Shown in pieces: positions 35,922 to 45,284 of a stretch of DNA of 64,000 nucleotides. Source of the DNA: Flammeovirgaceae bacterium SG7u.111 (GTDB taxonomy: Bacteria > Bacteroidota > Bacteroidia > Cytophagales > Flammeovirgaceae); NCBI GenBank assembly GCA_034044135.1, contig CP139021.1:1565635-1629634 (forward strand), read 5' to 3'. Positions within the stretch are counted from its first letter, which is position 1, and each line of letters opens with the position of its first letter. Under the pieces are notes generated by a model that saw only the letters and a program-made list of their open reading frames with translations, was not told the DNA's origin and did no database searches. The position numbers and the translations under genes were made by a program.

Positions 35922-36482
35922 CTATTGTTTGGGCTTGTAAAGCTTAAAGCTATTTACAAACTCATCAACTACTTCGTTGCTTGCTCGGTTTCTGGCGGCT
36001 GCATACATGATGGTGTAAATCCTCGTTCCAGCCTTTATCATTTTCATGGTAATATGGCCATTGATATTGGTTTGTGGGGAAAACATCTTGTAGGTAATGC
36101 TTTTGTCGAACCCGTCATTTTCCCCTACCGTTCGTGAGCCCATTGTAATATAATCTGAGCTTCTGTCCATTGCTTCAGCAGATTGGTCAAAGAACTGCTC
36201 AATATCAATCGAATTAAAAAAAGGAGGAGGAAAATCCACATAGCTAACCACGTATTTTTGCTCTATTCCCATGCTGCACAAGAAAGTGACCGCATCAAAT
36301 TTTTGATTTGCCAACATATTTTCTTGTATCATTACATTCGGTTTTTCAGGAAACTTGATTAAAAACTCGCCTTTTTTTGAGCCATAAAGCCCCGATTTTG
36401 TTGTTATTACATCGGGCTTATCGCTTGAGCATGCTTGAAAAATTAATATTAAAAAAATAACTACTACTTGAAGTTTTCTCAT
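35922..36482 (-). CDS. Lipoprotein of unknown function
   Basis: This is a 186-residue lipoprotein (FLILIFQAC). Most of the mature part looks like a single alpha/beta domain of the DcrB/PsbP type (FLIKFPEKPNV, KYVVSYVDFPPPFF, ITMKMIKAGTRIYTIMYAA, FVNSFKLYKP). Function unknown. Single gene with its own terminator. Confidence 0.7.
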   Translation of the reverse strand: MRKLQVVVIFLILIFQACSSDKPDVITTKSGLYGSKKGEFLIKFPEKPNVMIQENMLANQKFDAVTFLCSMGIEQKYVVSYVDFPPPFFNSIDIEQFFDQSAEAMDRSSDYITMGSRTVGENDGFDKSITYKMFSPQTNINGHITMKMIKAGTRIYTIMYAAARNRASNEVVDEFVNSFKLYKPKQ

Positions 36483-36622
36483 CTGTTGTTTTATTAATTG
36501 AAATACTCATTCTTGTTAGCATAACGTACTTTTTTAATAAAACATGTGAACAGTGTTCTGAAAATAAGGGAGATTTATTACCTGTTTGTCCCCCTTATTT
36601 CCCTGATCCAATATCTTCTGAT

Positions 36623-37876
36623 TTATATCTTCTTAAAAGCTACAATAGCATTATGCCCCCCAAATCCAAAAGTATTACTTATGGCTACATCTACCTTCGC
36701 TTCTTTTGCTTCCCCCGTTACAATATTCAACTCCTGAGGGATTTTTTCATCTTTCTGTTCCAAATTGATGGTGGGAGGAATCAGTCCCGTATTGATGGCT
36801 TTGATGCTCAAAATCCCTTCTACAGCTCCTGCAGCCCCAAGTAAGTGCCCAGTCATCGATTTTGTTGCACTTATGTGCAAGTCGCTTTCAGTGCCAAAGA
36901 CTTTCGTAATAGCCTTGATTTCACTCAAATCTCCCACTGGGGTGGAAGTGGCATGTGCGTTGAGGTAATCAACTTGATTGGGAGAAATACCCGCTTCTGC
37001 CAGTGCTAGTTCCATTGCTTTGGATGCGCCTAGTCCTTCGGGGTGAGTAGAAGTCATGTGATAGGCATCGGCAGTCATGCTTGCACCTACAATCTCAGCG
37101 TATATTTTTGCCCCTCGTTTTTTTGCATGTTCGTATTCTTCTAGTATCAATGCGCCAGCTCCTTCTCCCATCACAAACCCGTCCCGGTTGACATCAAATG
37201 GGCGAGAAGCTTCCACAGGATTTTCATTGTTGGTGGACATTGCCTTCATAGAGCTGAACCCTCCCACAGATGCTTCCGTAATTGGAGCTTCCGATCCACC
37301 CGTAATAAATGCTTTTGCCTTTCCAAGTTTGATGTAGTTGTAGGCATCCATAATGGCTGAGTTGGAAGTTGCACAAGCCGAAACCGTGGTGTAGTTGATC
37401 CCCATCAGTCCAAATTTCATGGAGATCATCCCCGAAGCCATATTGGCGATGAGTTTGGGTACGAAAAAGGGATTGAACCTTGGGTTTAGGTCGTTTGCGA
37501 CATAGCCTTTCACCTCGTCTTCAAAAGTCTGCATGCCTCCTTGCCCTGATCCCCAGATCACTCCCATATCGTAAGGCGACATTTTTTCTATATCAATGCC
37601 GCTGTCTTCCATTGCTTCTGTTGCTGCATAAAGTGCATATTGGGTAAAAGGATCGCTCTTTCTAATTTCATTTCTGACCAGATACTTTTCAGGCTCAAAT
37701 TCTTTTACCTCGCAGGCGAACTTTACTTTGAAGTTACTTACATCAAACTTGGAGATGGGAGCAGCACCGCTTTTTCCTGCAATCGCATTGTCCCAAAACT
37801 CATTTACCGAATTACCAATAGGAGTCAAAGCTCCCATGCCCGTAACACATACTCGTATTTCTTTAGGATGTTTCAT
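36623..37876 (-). CDS. fabF: Beta-ketoacyl-ACP synthase II
   Basis: This is a 417-residue condensing enzyme. Catalytic Cys in TVSACATSNSAI, His in NAHATSTPVGD, second His in KSMTGHLLGAAGAVE, and the C-terminal NTFGFGGHNA. The start at 37876 gives a normal FabF N-terminus (RVCVTGMGALTPIG). It adds two carbons to acyl-ACP. A TetR gene lies just upstream with a shared 18-bp operator-like site, so this copy may be a regulated, specialised one rather than the only FabF of the cell. Confidence 0.93.
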   Translation of the reverse strand: MKHPKEIRVCVTGMGALTPIGNSVNEFWDNAIAGKSGAAPISKFDVSNFKVKFACEVKEFEPEKYLVRNEIRKSDPFTQYALYAATEAMEDSGIDIEKMSPYDMGVIWGSGQGGMQTFEDEVKGYVANDLNPRFNPFFVPKLIANMASGMISMKFGLMGINYTTVSACATSNSAIMDAYNYIKLGKAKAFITGGSEAPITEASVGGFSSMKAMSTNNENPVEASRPFDVNRDGFVMGEGAGALILEEYEHAKKRGAKIYAEIVGASMTADAYHMTSTHPEGLGASKAMELALAEAGISPNQVDYLNAHATSTPVGDLSEIKAITKVFGTESDLHISATKSMTGHLLGAAGAVEGILSIKAINTGLIPPTINLEQKDEKIPQELNIVTGEAKEAKVDVAISNTFGFGGHNAIVAFKKI

Positions 37877-37882
37877 GATTAT

Positions 37883-37900
37883 ACTTATTAGTAAGTAAGT
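37883..37900 (-). promoter_or_regulatory. TetR-type operator candidate before fabF
   Basis: ACTTATTAGTAAGTAAGT matches 38520-38537 at 16 of 18 bases. The core is an imperfect palindrome (ACTTAyT/ArTAAGT). It lies 7 bases upstream of the fabF start. Confidence 0.55.
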
Positions 37901-37957
37901 TTTAAAATCAAATTTTTTTAACCACAAAAATATTGACTGAACTAGCTTATATAGTTT

Positions 37958-38506
37958 TTAGATATTTTCCAGAATAGATCTTTTGACTGTGGCGAGCACA
38001 TTTTCTTTGGTCACCCTGCTTAGAATCAGGGAAGAAAGTAGCGCTGAAACTACTTCATCGGCTTTGTCCGAAGCCTCGCCCTTAAAGTTGAAATTGCCTA
38101 GTTTTCTGCCGTTTTCAAAAACCTCTCTCAGCCAAACTCTTATTTCTTGGCTAGCTGCCGTAAGTGATTCCTGCATTTTAGGAGGGAAGGTTTCGTATGC
38201 CGAGCCCATCGCTCCCATGAAACAAGCTAGTTTACTTGCATAGCTTTTGTCATAGATGCCAATGAAAGCTTCAAGCTGCTTGAGCGGCGGAAGCACACTC
38301 CAATTCACTTTTTCCACAGCAAATTTTTCCATCGTTCTGTCGATAATGGCTTTGCCCAAATCTGCTTTGGTGGGGAAATGGTAGTGAATCGCAGCATTTT
38401 TTACTTCTAAAGGCGTGGATATATCTTTGTAGCTAAAGGCATTATATCCCTTAGAGCGAATCAATACCTCCGCCAAATCCAAAATTTGCTCTCTCATTTC
38501 TGACAT
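37958..38506 (-). CDS. TetR-family transcriptional regulator
   Basis: This is a 182-residue regulator. N-terminal helix-turn-helix: YKDISTPLEVKNAAIHYHFPTKADLGKAI. The C-terminal ligand-binding half resembles TetR_C YcdC-type domains (FIGIYDKSYASKLACFMGAMG). It would bind the palindromes before its own gene and fabF. ATG at 38506 is the likely start; a TTG at 38515 is possible. The ligand is probably a fatty-acid derivative, which is inference. Confidence 0.88.
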   Translation of the reverse strand: MSEMREQILDLAEVLIRSKGYNAFSYKDISTPLEVKNAAIHYHFPTKADLGKAIIDRTMEKFAVEKVNWSVLPPLKQLEAFIGIYDKSYASKLACFMGAMGSAYETFPPKMQESLTAASQEIRVWLREVFENGRKLGNFNFKGEASDKADEVVSALLSSLILSRVTKENVLATVKRSILENI

Positions 38507-38519
38507 ATCTTGCAATATT

Positions 38520-38537
38520 ACTTACTAGTAGGTAAGT
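38520..38537 (-). promoter_or_regulatory. TetR-type operator candidate before tetR gene
   Basis: ACTTACTAGTAGGTAAGT, part of a symmetric TTACTTAC-N6-GTAAGTAA palindrome (38518-38539), 14 bases upstream of the regulator start; near-identical site precedes fabF. Confidence 0.6.
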
Positions 38538-38628
38538 AAGCAAATTTTGTTTTGAGTAATGCAAGGAAGTTTCGTTGTGCTTGTTTCGACTGCCCACAAC
38601 CTTAGTGGAAAGTAACTAAGAAAAATTC

Positions 38629-39612
38629 CTACCAATTCGGATGAATACTATCTTTCAACAGCTCGTCGTAAATCTTTTGAACTTCTTCCATTTGAGCTGC
38701 CGTTAGGTCAGGCAGGTTGCTTACGCTGATGTTGGCTTCGGCTTGGCTAGGTCGGCTAGCTCCTGGGATTACGCAACTCACCGCATCGAACATCAGCACC
38801 CATTTGAGGGCTTGTGGAGCGATTAGGGTTTCCCCAAATAATTTCTGAACCCTTTCCAAAGCAGCAAACCCGAGTTCGAGTGGAACACCAGAGAAAGTTT
38901 CCCCTTTATCGAAGAATTTTCCATCTCGGTTGAAGTTCCGATGGTCTTCGCTGGCGAAGGTAGTTTCCTTGGTTATTTTTCCGCTAAGCAAACCGCTGGC
39001 AAGGGGAACTCTCGCCAAAATCCCCACATTATTTGCCTTGGCTAGGGGGAAGAATTCCTCGGCAGGCTTTGGGCGGAACATGTTGAAAATGATTTGTACA
39101 GTCGCCACGCCAGAGTAGTTCATCGCCATAATAGCTTCCTCTACTTTCTCCACACTCACTCCATAGTGGCGGATTTTCCCTTTTTCCTTTATTTTATCTA
39201 AGGCTTCAAATACCTCATCTTTTTGGTACACAGAAGTAGGAGGGCAGTGCAGTTGCAAAAGGTCGAGCGTATCCAGCCCAGAGTTTTTCAAGCTATCGTC
39301 AATGAAACTTTCGATGGTTTTTGAGTTGTAGCCTTCAGCATTATGAGGATTCAGTCTGCGCCCACTTTTGGTGGCAACCAGCACCTCTTCCGAACGGCTT
39401 CTGACTACTGCTCCCACAATCTTTTCACTTAATCCATCTCCATACACATCGGCAGTATCAATGAAATTCACTCCTTCGTCTATGGCTTTATGGATAATGG
39501 CTTCCGCATTCTTCTGATCAAAATCAGCTCCCCATCTGCCGCCCACCTGCCAAGTGCCTAGCGATACTTCTGAAACTTTATATCCTGTTTTACCTAATGT
39601 TCTGTAGTTCAT
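38629..39612 (-). CDS. Aldo/keto reductase
   Basis: This is a 327-residue TIM-barrel reductase. The catalytic tetrad region is visible: Asp/Tyr in NFIDTADVYGDGLSE, Lys in VATKSGR, His in DLLQLHCPPT. NADPH binding is in the C-terminal part (VIPGASRPSQAEAN). It is close to AKR family 11-13 type proteins that reduce small aldehydes. Followed by the VOC gene upstream on the same strand, 10 bases apart. Confidence 0.9.
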   Translation of the reverse strand: MNYRTLGKTGYKVSEVSLGTWQVGGRWGADFDQKNAEAIIHKAIDEGVNFIDTADVYGDGLSEKIVGAVVRSRSEEVLVATKSGRRLNPHNAEGYNSKTIESFIDDSLKNSGLDTLDLLQLHCPPTSVYQKDEVFEALDKIKEKGKIRHYGVSVEKVEEAIMAMNYSGVATVQIIFNMFRPKPAEEFFPLAKANNVGILARVPLASGLLSGKITKETTFASEDHRNFNRDGKFFDKGETFSGVPLELGFAALERVQKLFGETLIAPQALKWVLMFDAVSCVIPGASRPSQAEANISVSNLPDLTAAQMEEVQKIYDELLKDSIHPNW

Positions 39613-39622
39613 GGGTATTGTT

Positions 39623-39970
39623 TTAAGTGTTTTTTAATTCGATTTTTCTACCATCCATATCCTGAATTATAGCAGTTAAACCCCATTCTGTGTCTTTGAT
39701 ATCCGAAATAATTTTCCAACTTGAGTTCTTGATATGCTTGATTGTTAAATCTAGGCTTTCAACTGAAATTCCTAGCCTGAGTGAGCTGTCTGCTTCTTTC
39801 ATTGATTTTGTTAATGGATAAATTTCAAAGACAAAACCATCCTTTTCACTCGCATAATGAAGTGGCCCTTTCCCATGTTGGTGATAGTCAAATTTAAATC
39901 CAAGCAATTCATATTGCTTTTTTAGTAACTGAGGCTCTTTTGTTCGAATAACAATTAGATTGAATTTCAT
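39623..39970 (-). CDS. VOC (glyoxalase/bleomycin-resistance)-family protein
   Basis: This is a 115-residue single-domain VOC protein: FNLIVIRTKEPQLLKKQYELLGFKF, FVFEIYPL, and AIIQDMDGRKIELK with the final metal-ligand Glu position. Substrate unknown. It is directly upstream of the aldo/keto reductase gene and likely in the same transcript, which hints at handling of reactive aldehydes. Confidence 0.82.
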   Translation of the reverse strand: MKFNLIVIRTKEPQLLKKQYELLGFKFDYHQHGKGPLHYASEKDGFVFEIYPLTKSMKEADSSLRLGISVESLDLTIKHIKNSSWKIISDIKDTEWGLTAIIQDMDGRKIELKNT

Positions 39971-40037
39971 TTATTCTTTTTTCAATTTCTTAAATATATC
40001 TATCAAAATAAGAATAGCTAAAAATGAAGCACAAAAA

Positions 40038-40065
40038 AATCCCAGTAAGCTAGCCTACTGGGATT
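40038..40065 (-). terminator. Terminator of ahcY
   Basis: Ten-base arms AATCCCAGTA (40038-40047) and TACTGGGATT (40056-40065); on the minus strand followed by TTTTTGTGC. Lies 24 bases past the ahcY stop. Confidence 0.85.
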
Positions 40066-40088
40066 CTATATGAACTGGTTTTTACAGA

Positions 40089-41402
40089 TTAGTACCTGTA
40101 ATGTTCAGGTTTGAATGGTCCTTGTTGTTCCACACCAATATATTTAGCTTGCTCTTCAGAAAGCTCGTCCAATTCAACACCAATTTTTTCAAGGTGCAAG
40201 GCAGCTACTTTTTCGTCCAAGTGCTTAGGCAACGTATAAACTTTGTTCTCGTAGTTTGCAGAGTTGTTCCAAAGCTCTATTTGAGCTAGCGTTTGGTTCG
40301 TGAAAGAGTTAGACATCACAAACGATGGGTGGCCAGTTGCACATCCCAAGTTCACCAATCTACCTTCAGCTAAGATGATGATTTCTTTTCCATCTACATT
40401 GTAAACGTCAACTTGAGGTTTTACTTCGTATTTAGTATCACCGTAGTTGCCATTCAGCCAAGCCATGTCAATTTCATTATCGAAGTGACCAATATTACAA
40501 ACGATGGTTTTGTCTCCCATCAACTTGAAGTGCTCTTCAGAAATGATGTTGTAGTTACCAGTACAAGTAATTACAATATCAGCTCTTGGTACAGCATTTA
40601 CCATTTTCTTTACTTCATAACCGTCCATTGCAGCTTGTAGCGCACAAATTGGGTCAATTTCAGTAACGATAACCCTTGCGCCAGCACCGCTAAGTGAAAG
40701 AGCAGTTCCCTTTCCAACATCACCATATCCAGCAACAACGGCAACTTTACCAGCCAACATTACATCAGTAGCTCTTCTTATCGCATCTACTGCAGACTCA
40801 CGGCAACCGTATTTGTTATCAAATTTAGATTTTGTAACTGAATCGTTCACGTTGATAGCAGGCATTGGAAGAGTTCCATTTTTTACCCTTTCGTACAATC
40901 TGTGAACACCAGTAGTAGTTTCTTCAGAAAGACCTTTGATGCCAGCAACCAATTCAGGATACTCGTCAAGCACCATGTTGGTAAGGTCACCGCCATCATC
41001 CAAAATCATGTTCAATGGCTTCTTGTCATCACCCTCTCCAAAGAAAAGAGTTTGCTCAATACACCAGTTGAATTCTTCCTCGTTCATACCTTTCCAAGCG
41101 TAAACAGGGATGCCAGCAGCGGCAATTGCAGCAGCAGCTTGATCTTGTGTAGAGAAAATATTACAAGATGACCAAGTAACTTCAGCACCTAATGCAACTA
41201 AAGTTTCTATCAAAACAGCTGTTTGGATAGTCATGTGTAAACAACCAGCGATTCTTGCGCCTTTCAAAGGCTGCTCAGCGCCATATTCTTCTCTTAGGGA
41301 CATCAAACCTGGCATTTCTGCTTCAGCCAATTTGATTTCTTTACGACCCCAATCTGCTAGGTTTATGTCTTTTACTTTGTAATTAAGTGTAGTCTGTGAC
41401 AT
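40089..41402 (-). CDS. ahcY: S-adenosylhomocysteinase
   Basis: This is a 437-residue enzyme that splits S-adenosylhomocysteine into adenosine and homocysteine. Hallmarks: [44 protein letters not shown] (catalytic Lys), NAD-binding [30 protein letters not shown] and the C-terminal KPEHYRY. Start at 41402 follows the signature N-terminus. A -7 box and TTG -33 box lie upstream. Single gene with own terminator. Confidence 0.97.
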   Translation of the reverse strand: MSQTTLNYKVKDINLADWGRKEIKLAEAEMPGLMSLREEYGAEQPLKGARIAGCLHMTIQTAVLIETLVALGAEVTWSSCNIFSTQDQAAAAIAAAGIPVYAWKGMNEEEFNWCIEQTLFFGEGDDKKPLNMILDDGGDLTNMVLDEYPELVAGIKGLSEETTTGVHRLYERVKNGTLPMPAINVNDSVTKSKFDNKYGCRESAVDAIRRATDVMLAGKVAVVAGYGDVGKGTALSLSGAGARVIVTEIDPICALQAAMDGYEVKKMVNAVPRADIVITCTGNYNIISEEHFKLMGDKTIVCNIGHFDNEIDMAWLNGNYGDTKYEVKPQVDVYNVDGKEIIILAEGRLVNLGCATGHPSFVMSNSFTNQTLAQIELWNNSANYENKVYTLPKHLDEKVAALHLEKIGVELDELSEEQAKYIGVEQQGPFKPEHYRY

Positions 41403-41432
41403 TGGATGGAATTTTTTATTTTTAAAGATTTG

Positions 41433-41463
41433 CAAAAGTAGTTCTTTCTAATGTAAACATCAA
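41433..41463 (-). promoter_or_regulatory. Promoter of ahcY
   Basis: On the minus strand TTG (41461-41463), 20 bases, then TACTTTTG (41433-41440): the Bacteroidota TTG-N20-TAnnTTTG pattern, about 30 bases before the start codon. Confidence 0.5.
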
Positions 41464-41523
41464 TGAAAATAACTACTGATCAGCGTGTATGTTATTCAGA
41501 ACTCCTTTAATATATGAAAAAAA

Positions 41524-42603
41524 TTATTTTGTTGAACTTAGGTGCCTTATCGTAGATGCTACAGAAGAGAATTTTTGGGCTTCACCATTTTTATACAAAA
41601 CCCACTCTGTACCCTGTCCATTTTGGTGGATATTCAATTCTAAATCAGCATTTTCATCAAAAGAAAAGCCTTCTCGTTCCAAGGCTCTTTTTGTCCAGAA
41701 GTAATGGGCTTTATCTCCTTTTAGGTTGATAGTTTTCCCCCTCTGAGGAATATTGACCTTGAACGTCCCTGTTTCTTTACAAAAATCAAAGCCACCTTTT
41801 TGGAAAGCTTTTTCAAATGTACCTTGTAAGATCAAGTCTTCTGGCATGCCAGTAACCATGGACTGGTTGGGCATCATAAGCCAAATGTTATCGGCTGCTT
41901 GGAGGGCAAGGTCTAGTTCGTGGGTTGAAAGTACAATTGCTTTCCCAGTCTTGCGGGCCATCTCTCTAAGCAAACGGATGATTTCAACTCGGTTGGGAAG
42001 GTCAAGGTGGGCGGTTGGTTCGTCCAGCATGATCAGTGGAGTATCTTGAACCAAAGCCCTTGTAATAAGTACTTTTTGCCTTTCGCCGTCGCTGAGCTGA
42101 CTTATTTGTTTGTCGAGAAATTCTTCAATTCCAGTAGCTTTTACAGCTTCTTTTATCACCCGCTTGTCTTCTTCGCTTAGTTGCCCAAACCAACCAACGT
42201 AAGGGTAGCGGCCGAGGGATAGGAGGCTGTACACACTTAAATTTCCTACTGTCATATTTTCGGTGAGTACCAAACTGAGTTTTTTTGCCAGCTCTGTCTT
42301 TTTAACTTTATGGATATCGATATCTTCTAGCCAAATTCCCCCTTTCAAAGGCGCTTGGATTCCTGCCAGTGTTCGCATGAGCGTACTTTTTCCAGCTCCA
42401 TTGGCTCCTAAAAGACAGACCAGTTGACCAGGATATAGCTCCAAATTGAGATGCTCGGCAACCATTTTGTTTCCTTTTTTGGATTTGTACCCAATTTGAA
42501 GATCGTTGGTGCGCAGGATTTTCGGAAGCTGTGATACGCCGTTAAGGGAAGTCGTGGATTTGGAGGCAAGTGTTATATTTTCCATATCGGTCAGTTTTCT
42601 CAT
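41524..42603 (-). CDS. btuD: Vitamin B12 ABC importer ATPase with C-terminal extension
   Basis: This is a 359-residue ATPase. Walker A LLGANGAGKST, signature LSDGERQKV, Walker B PLIMLDEPTAHLD, H-loop LSTHELDLALQ. The ATG at 42603 overlaps the stop of the permease gene (TAATG), so translation is coupled. After the ATPase domain (about 1-260) there is an extra 100-residue domain (KETGTFKVNIPQRG... AHYFWTKRALEREGF) not found in textbook BtuD; it looks like a small alpha/beta domain. The B12 role rests on the riboswitch upstream. Confidence 0.85.
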   Translation of the reverse strand: MRKLTDMENITLASKSTTSLNGVSQLPKILRTNDLQIGYKSKKGNKMVAEHLNLELYPGQLVCLLGANGAGKSTLMRTLAGIQAPLKGGIWLEDIDIHKVKKTELAKKLSLVLTENMTVGNLSVYSLLSLGRYPYVGWFGQLSEEDKRVIKEAVKATGIEEFLDKQISQLSDGERQKVLITRALVQDTPLIMLDEPTAHLDLPNRVEIIRLLREMARKTGKAIVLSTHELDLALQAADNIWLMMPNQSMVTGMPEDLILQGTFEKAFQKGGFDFCKETGTFKVNIPQRGKTINLKGDKAHYFWTKRALEREGFSFDENADLELNIHQNGQGTEWVLYKNGEAQKFSSVASTIRHLSSTK

Positions 42604-43691
42604 TAGAAAGCTCCTTTTAAATTTTTTCGTTGAATAATCACCCAAATTACTACGGGTGAACCGATAATAGCTGTTACCGAGTTGATAGGAAGCGTGCTCT
42701 GGTGCCCAGGTATTTGTGCAATGATATCGCAAAAAAGCATGATGCAAGCACCCATTAGACAAGCCGAGGGGATCAATACACGATGATCCGACGTGTTGAA
42801 TAACGAGCGACAAAGGTGGGGTACTGCTATACCTACAAAACCAATAGGCCCACAAAAACCGGTCACCGCACCTGCCAACAGGCTAGTGGAAAGGATGATC
42901 AAGATTTTTATTTTTTTGAGGTTCAACCCCATGCTGCTAGCGTAGTTTTCTCCCATGAGCAAAAGGTTGAGGTATTTGGAAGAAATAAACGTGATCAGTA
43001 CGCCAACTCCTACCGAAATACTCAGTACTTTGAGGTGTTGTTGGGTAACCCCTCCAAGGCTACCGAAAGTCCACAAAAGGTAATCTTGAATTTGTTCGGG
43101 GCTGCTGAAATATTGCCAAATACTTACCATGGCAATGGTCAAATTGGCGATCATCAGCCCTACTATCAATAAAACAACATTATCGTTGATTCGGAGCGAA
43201 ATCCCTATAATGATAAGGAGAATGAAAGCTGAACCAAGGGTAGATGCTAAAATGATAAGCCAACTTCCACCTATCCCCAGTTGCCTCAGGGCAAAGCTAG
43301 TGGTCACAAAACCCGAGCTAAGCATCACAACAGCTACGCCTAAACTTGCCCCTGCAGAAATGCCTAAAACTGAAGGACCTGCAAGTGGGTTTCTAAAAAG
43401 CGTTTGCATTTGCAAGCCACTTACGGCCAGTGCCGCCCCAGCCAAAATTGCGGTGAATGCTTTTGGGACACGAATAGTTTCTACAATCTTGAGCCAAGCT
43501 ATATTGTCCGAACCTTTGCCTACCAATATGGCGACTACTTCCGTAAAAGGGATATTAACAGAGCCAAGGGCAACGTCTAAGACCAAAAAAAGAATCAATA
43601 GGGTAATCAGTGCCAACATCCAAGATAGCTTGGGGGCTAAACTTGGCAGCTTTATTTCTTGCCGAGTATCTATACTACTTGTTCTTTGCAT
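42603..43691 (-). CDS. btuC: Vitamin B12 ABC importer permease (FecCD/BtuC family)
   Basis: This is a 362-residue permease with about ten membrane helices and the FecCD motif GLQMQTLFRNPLAGPSVLGISAGASLG and GPIGFVGIAVPHLCR. It is the first gene after a cobalamin riboswitch, so cobalamin is the likely cargo. No periplasmic binding protein (BtuF) gene is in the window. Confidence 0.88.
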   Translation of the reverse strand: MQRTSSIDTRQEIKLPSLAPKLSWMLALITLLILFLVLDVALGSVNIPFTEVVAILVGKGSDNIAWLKIVETIRVPKAFTAILAGAALAVSGLQMQTLFRNPLAGPSVLGISAGASLGVAVVMLSSGFVTTSFALRQLGIGGSWLIILASTLGSAFILLIIIGISLRINDNVVLLIVGLMIANLTIAMVSIWQYFSSPEQIQDYLLWTFGSLGGVTQQHLKVLSISVGVGVLITFISSKYLNLLLMGENYASSMGLNLKKIKILIILSTSLLAGAVTGFCGPIGFVGIAVPHLCRSLFNTSDHRVLIPSACLMGACIMLFCDIIAQIPGHQSTLPINSVTAIIGSPVVIWVIIQRKNLKGAF

Positions 43692-43856
43692 AAAGTTTCA
43701 AAAAATACAGCCATGATAATGACGGAATGTAGCTTTCGTACTCGATGGATCTGCCCCGAATCCTCCTTGTATAATTATTGGAAAAACTAAGATAAGCTGG
43801 CTGTCGCCTGTTACTTATTCGCTTTTCTCCCGAAAGCTTAAAGCTATATACAAAAA

Positions 43857-44045
43857 TGGCAGGTCTTCTGACTTTCCCAGGTTTTGGCTTGCCTTCCCGC
43901 CCCAATTAGGGCAGTGGCGAAGGTAAGAGCCTCACCTCTAGATGTTGCAAAGCAACAACAGGATTACAGCAGCGGGGACTGTTCCAGAGTTTCACTGGAT
44001 TCCCTTTTCATGCTTGCCCTTATGCAAGGGCTTGCAACCACTTTT
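43857..44045 (-). ncRNA. Cobalamin (AdoCbl) riboswitch
   Basis: On the minus strand the sequence has the cobalamin riboswitch landmarks in order: GGGAATCCAGTGAAACTCTGGAACAG with CCCCGCTGCTGTAA (conserved core), GCCACTG, GGGAAGGC, and AGAAGACCTGCCA at the 3' end. It lies between the AAA ATPase gene and btuC, and ends about 165 bases before the btuC start. A TATCTTTG box at 44052-44059 would start the transcript just before it. Confidence 0.93.
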
Positions 44046-44051
44046 CTTCTA

Positions 44052-44059
44052 CAAAGATA
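44052..44059 (-). promoter_or_regulatory. -7 promoter box for the btuCD transcript
   Basis: TATCTTTG on the minus strand fits TAnnTTTG and lies directly upstream of the riboswitch 5' end. No clear -33 TTG at 20 bases. Confidence 0.45.
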
Positions 44060-44087
44060 ACACATTTCCCGAATGAAGGTAGGGTTT

Positions 44088-44621
44088 TCAACTGCTCAAT
44101 TCGCTAAAGATCATTTCCGCTCTAGTTTCTACAGTCGTTTTGGGAAGTTCAATCACCTTGTAGCCAAGTTCTATATATACTTTTTGGATGGCTGTGCCGA
44201 GGGCAAAAGCTTCGGTATAGGATTGGGGCCTTTCTGGGTCGTTGACATAGACTTCTTCCCACGGTGGACACCAAAAAACGGTAGTATAGTAAGGGTGGGA
44301 GAGAATGCTCTTTTTTACTCCCAAGTCCGGTAGATTATTGCAACGCAAGTAAGCTAAAATATCGGGCATACCTCTGTCAAAAAAGACAAAAGAGGGATTC
44401 TGAGAAGCATGCTCCCATTCAGTAGCCATTTCTTTGCAACAAAGCAGGGCAAATGCGGGAAGATTCTCCCAAGGCAACAGGCCTTTCTTTTTGGACGATT
44501 CTTGTTGGATAAGCTTTCGACTGACTTCTTCGCTTATTATATATCCAAGGCTTTGTAGTTTGTTAATTAAGGTAGTTTTCCCTGCTCCAGGCCCTCCCGT
44601 TATTACTATTCTTCTTACCAT
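44088..44621 (-). CDS. AAA_28-type P-loop ATPase/kinase
   Basis: This is a 177-residue P-loop protein: VITGGPGAGKTTLINKL (Walker A), SRKLIQQE and FVFFDRGMPDILAYL, which are the AAA_28 family landmarks. These are small predicted nucleoside-triphosphatases of unknown substrate. Start at 44621 is chosen just before the Walker A region. It is upstream of the riboswitch on the same strand and transcribed separately from btuCD, and 40 bases downstream of a lipoprotein gene. Confidence 0.8.
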   Translation of the reverse strand: MVRRIVITGGPGAGKTTLINKLQSLGYIISEEVSRKLIQQESSKKKGLLPWENLPAFALLCCKEMATEWEHASQNPSFVFFDRGMPDILAYLRCNNLPDLGVKKSILSHPYYTTVFWCPPWEEVYVNDPERPQSYTEAFALGTAIQKVYIELGYKVIELPKTTVETRAEMIFSELSS

Positions 44622-44661
44622 TTGTATTTTTTTCGGCAAAGGTAAAAAGGAAGCGGAAAAG

Positions 44662-45129
44662 CTACTCAAATTGATAGACTAGTTCTTTTGTATATTTCTC
44701 TAAGTGTAAAACAATGCTATTATGCCCCTCTTTTTGCAAAGGCTTTAGGTCAAAAGTAAGTGTGTCCTGTACTATTGCTTCGCAAAAATCGTGGTCTTCA
44801 AAAGAAAGAAGGAGGTTGAGCTGAGGTGGCATCGATTTCGTCAAATAGCCATCTGTAACCATGTAAGCTTTTATTTCACCACAGCCTCCGCCATAGCTGA
44901 TTACCAATTCCAAAGAGTCGTTTTTTATCTCTGCATGTTTGTAGAAAAACTCGTCTTTGCTTGCTTCGCTATATTTTGCAGGGTCAACTATTACTTGCGA
45001 GCTGGTACTTTTGAGTTGCCAGTTGGCAAAAGCATCATCGTCTTGGGTAACCTCAACGTTATCATCTGAGCAGGAGCTCAGAGCTATCAGGCTAAATAAA
45101 AAGATGTATAAGTAGTGAAAGTGTTTCAT
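44662..45129 (-). CDS. Lipoprotein of unknown function
   Basis: This is a 155-residue lipoprotein (FLFSLIALSSC). The mature part has a Gly-rich loop SYGGGCGEIKAYM and looks like a small beta-rich domain. I do not recognise the family. It is upstream of the AAA_28 gene with 40 bases between. Confidence 0.65.
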   Translation of the reverse strand: MKHFHYLYIFLFSLIALSSCSDDNVEVTQDDDAFANWQLKSTSSQVIVDPAKYSEASKDEFFYKHAEIKNDSLELVISYGGGCGEIKAYMVTDGYLTKSMPPQLNLLLSFEDHDFCEAIVQDTLTFDLKPLQKEGHNSIVLHLEKYTKELVYQFE

Positions 45130-45236
45130 GATCAGATGTTTTTTGATAGTTGTTTTGTAAAGTTTCTACAAATAAGATGCTTTTTTTGGTCAAAAGGTTT
45201 AATAGCCTTGGCGTATTTACTGTTAAAAAAACAAAA

Positions 45237-45262
45237 AAGCCCTGTGGGCTCCCACAGGGCTT
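45237..45262 (-). terminator. Terminator of the efflux operon
   Basis: Twelve-base perfect arms AAGCCCTGTGGG (45237-45248) and complement (45251-45262); on the minus strand followed by TTTTTGTTTTTTT. 23 bases past the TolC-like gene stop. Confidence 0.9.
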
Positions 45263-45284
45263 CATTTTCAATCGCTTTTTAAAA

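Noticed and set aside
43675-43905. Open frame inside the cobalamin riboswitch region
   Set aside because: It overlaps the riboswitch core, has atypical composition and no start context.
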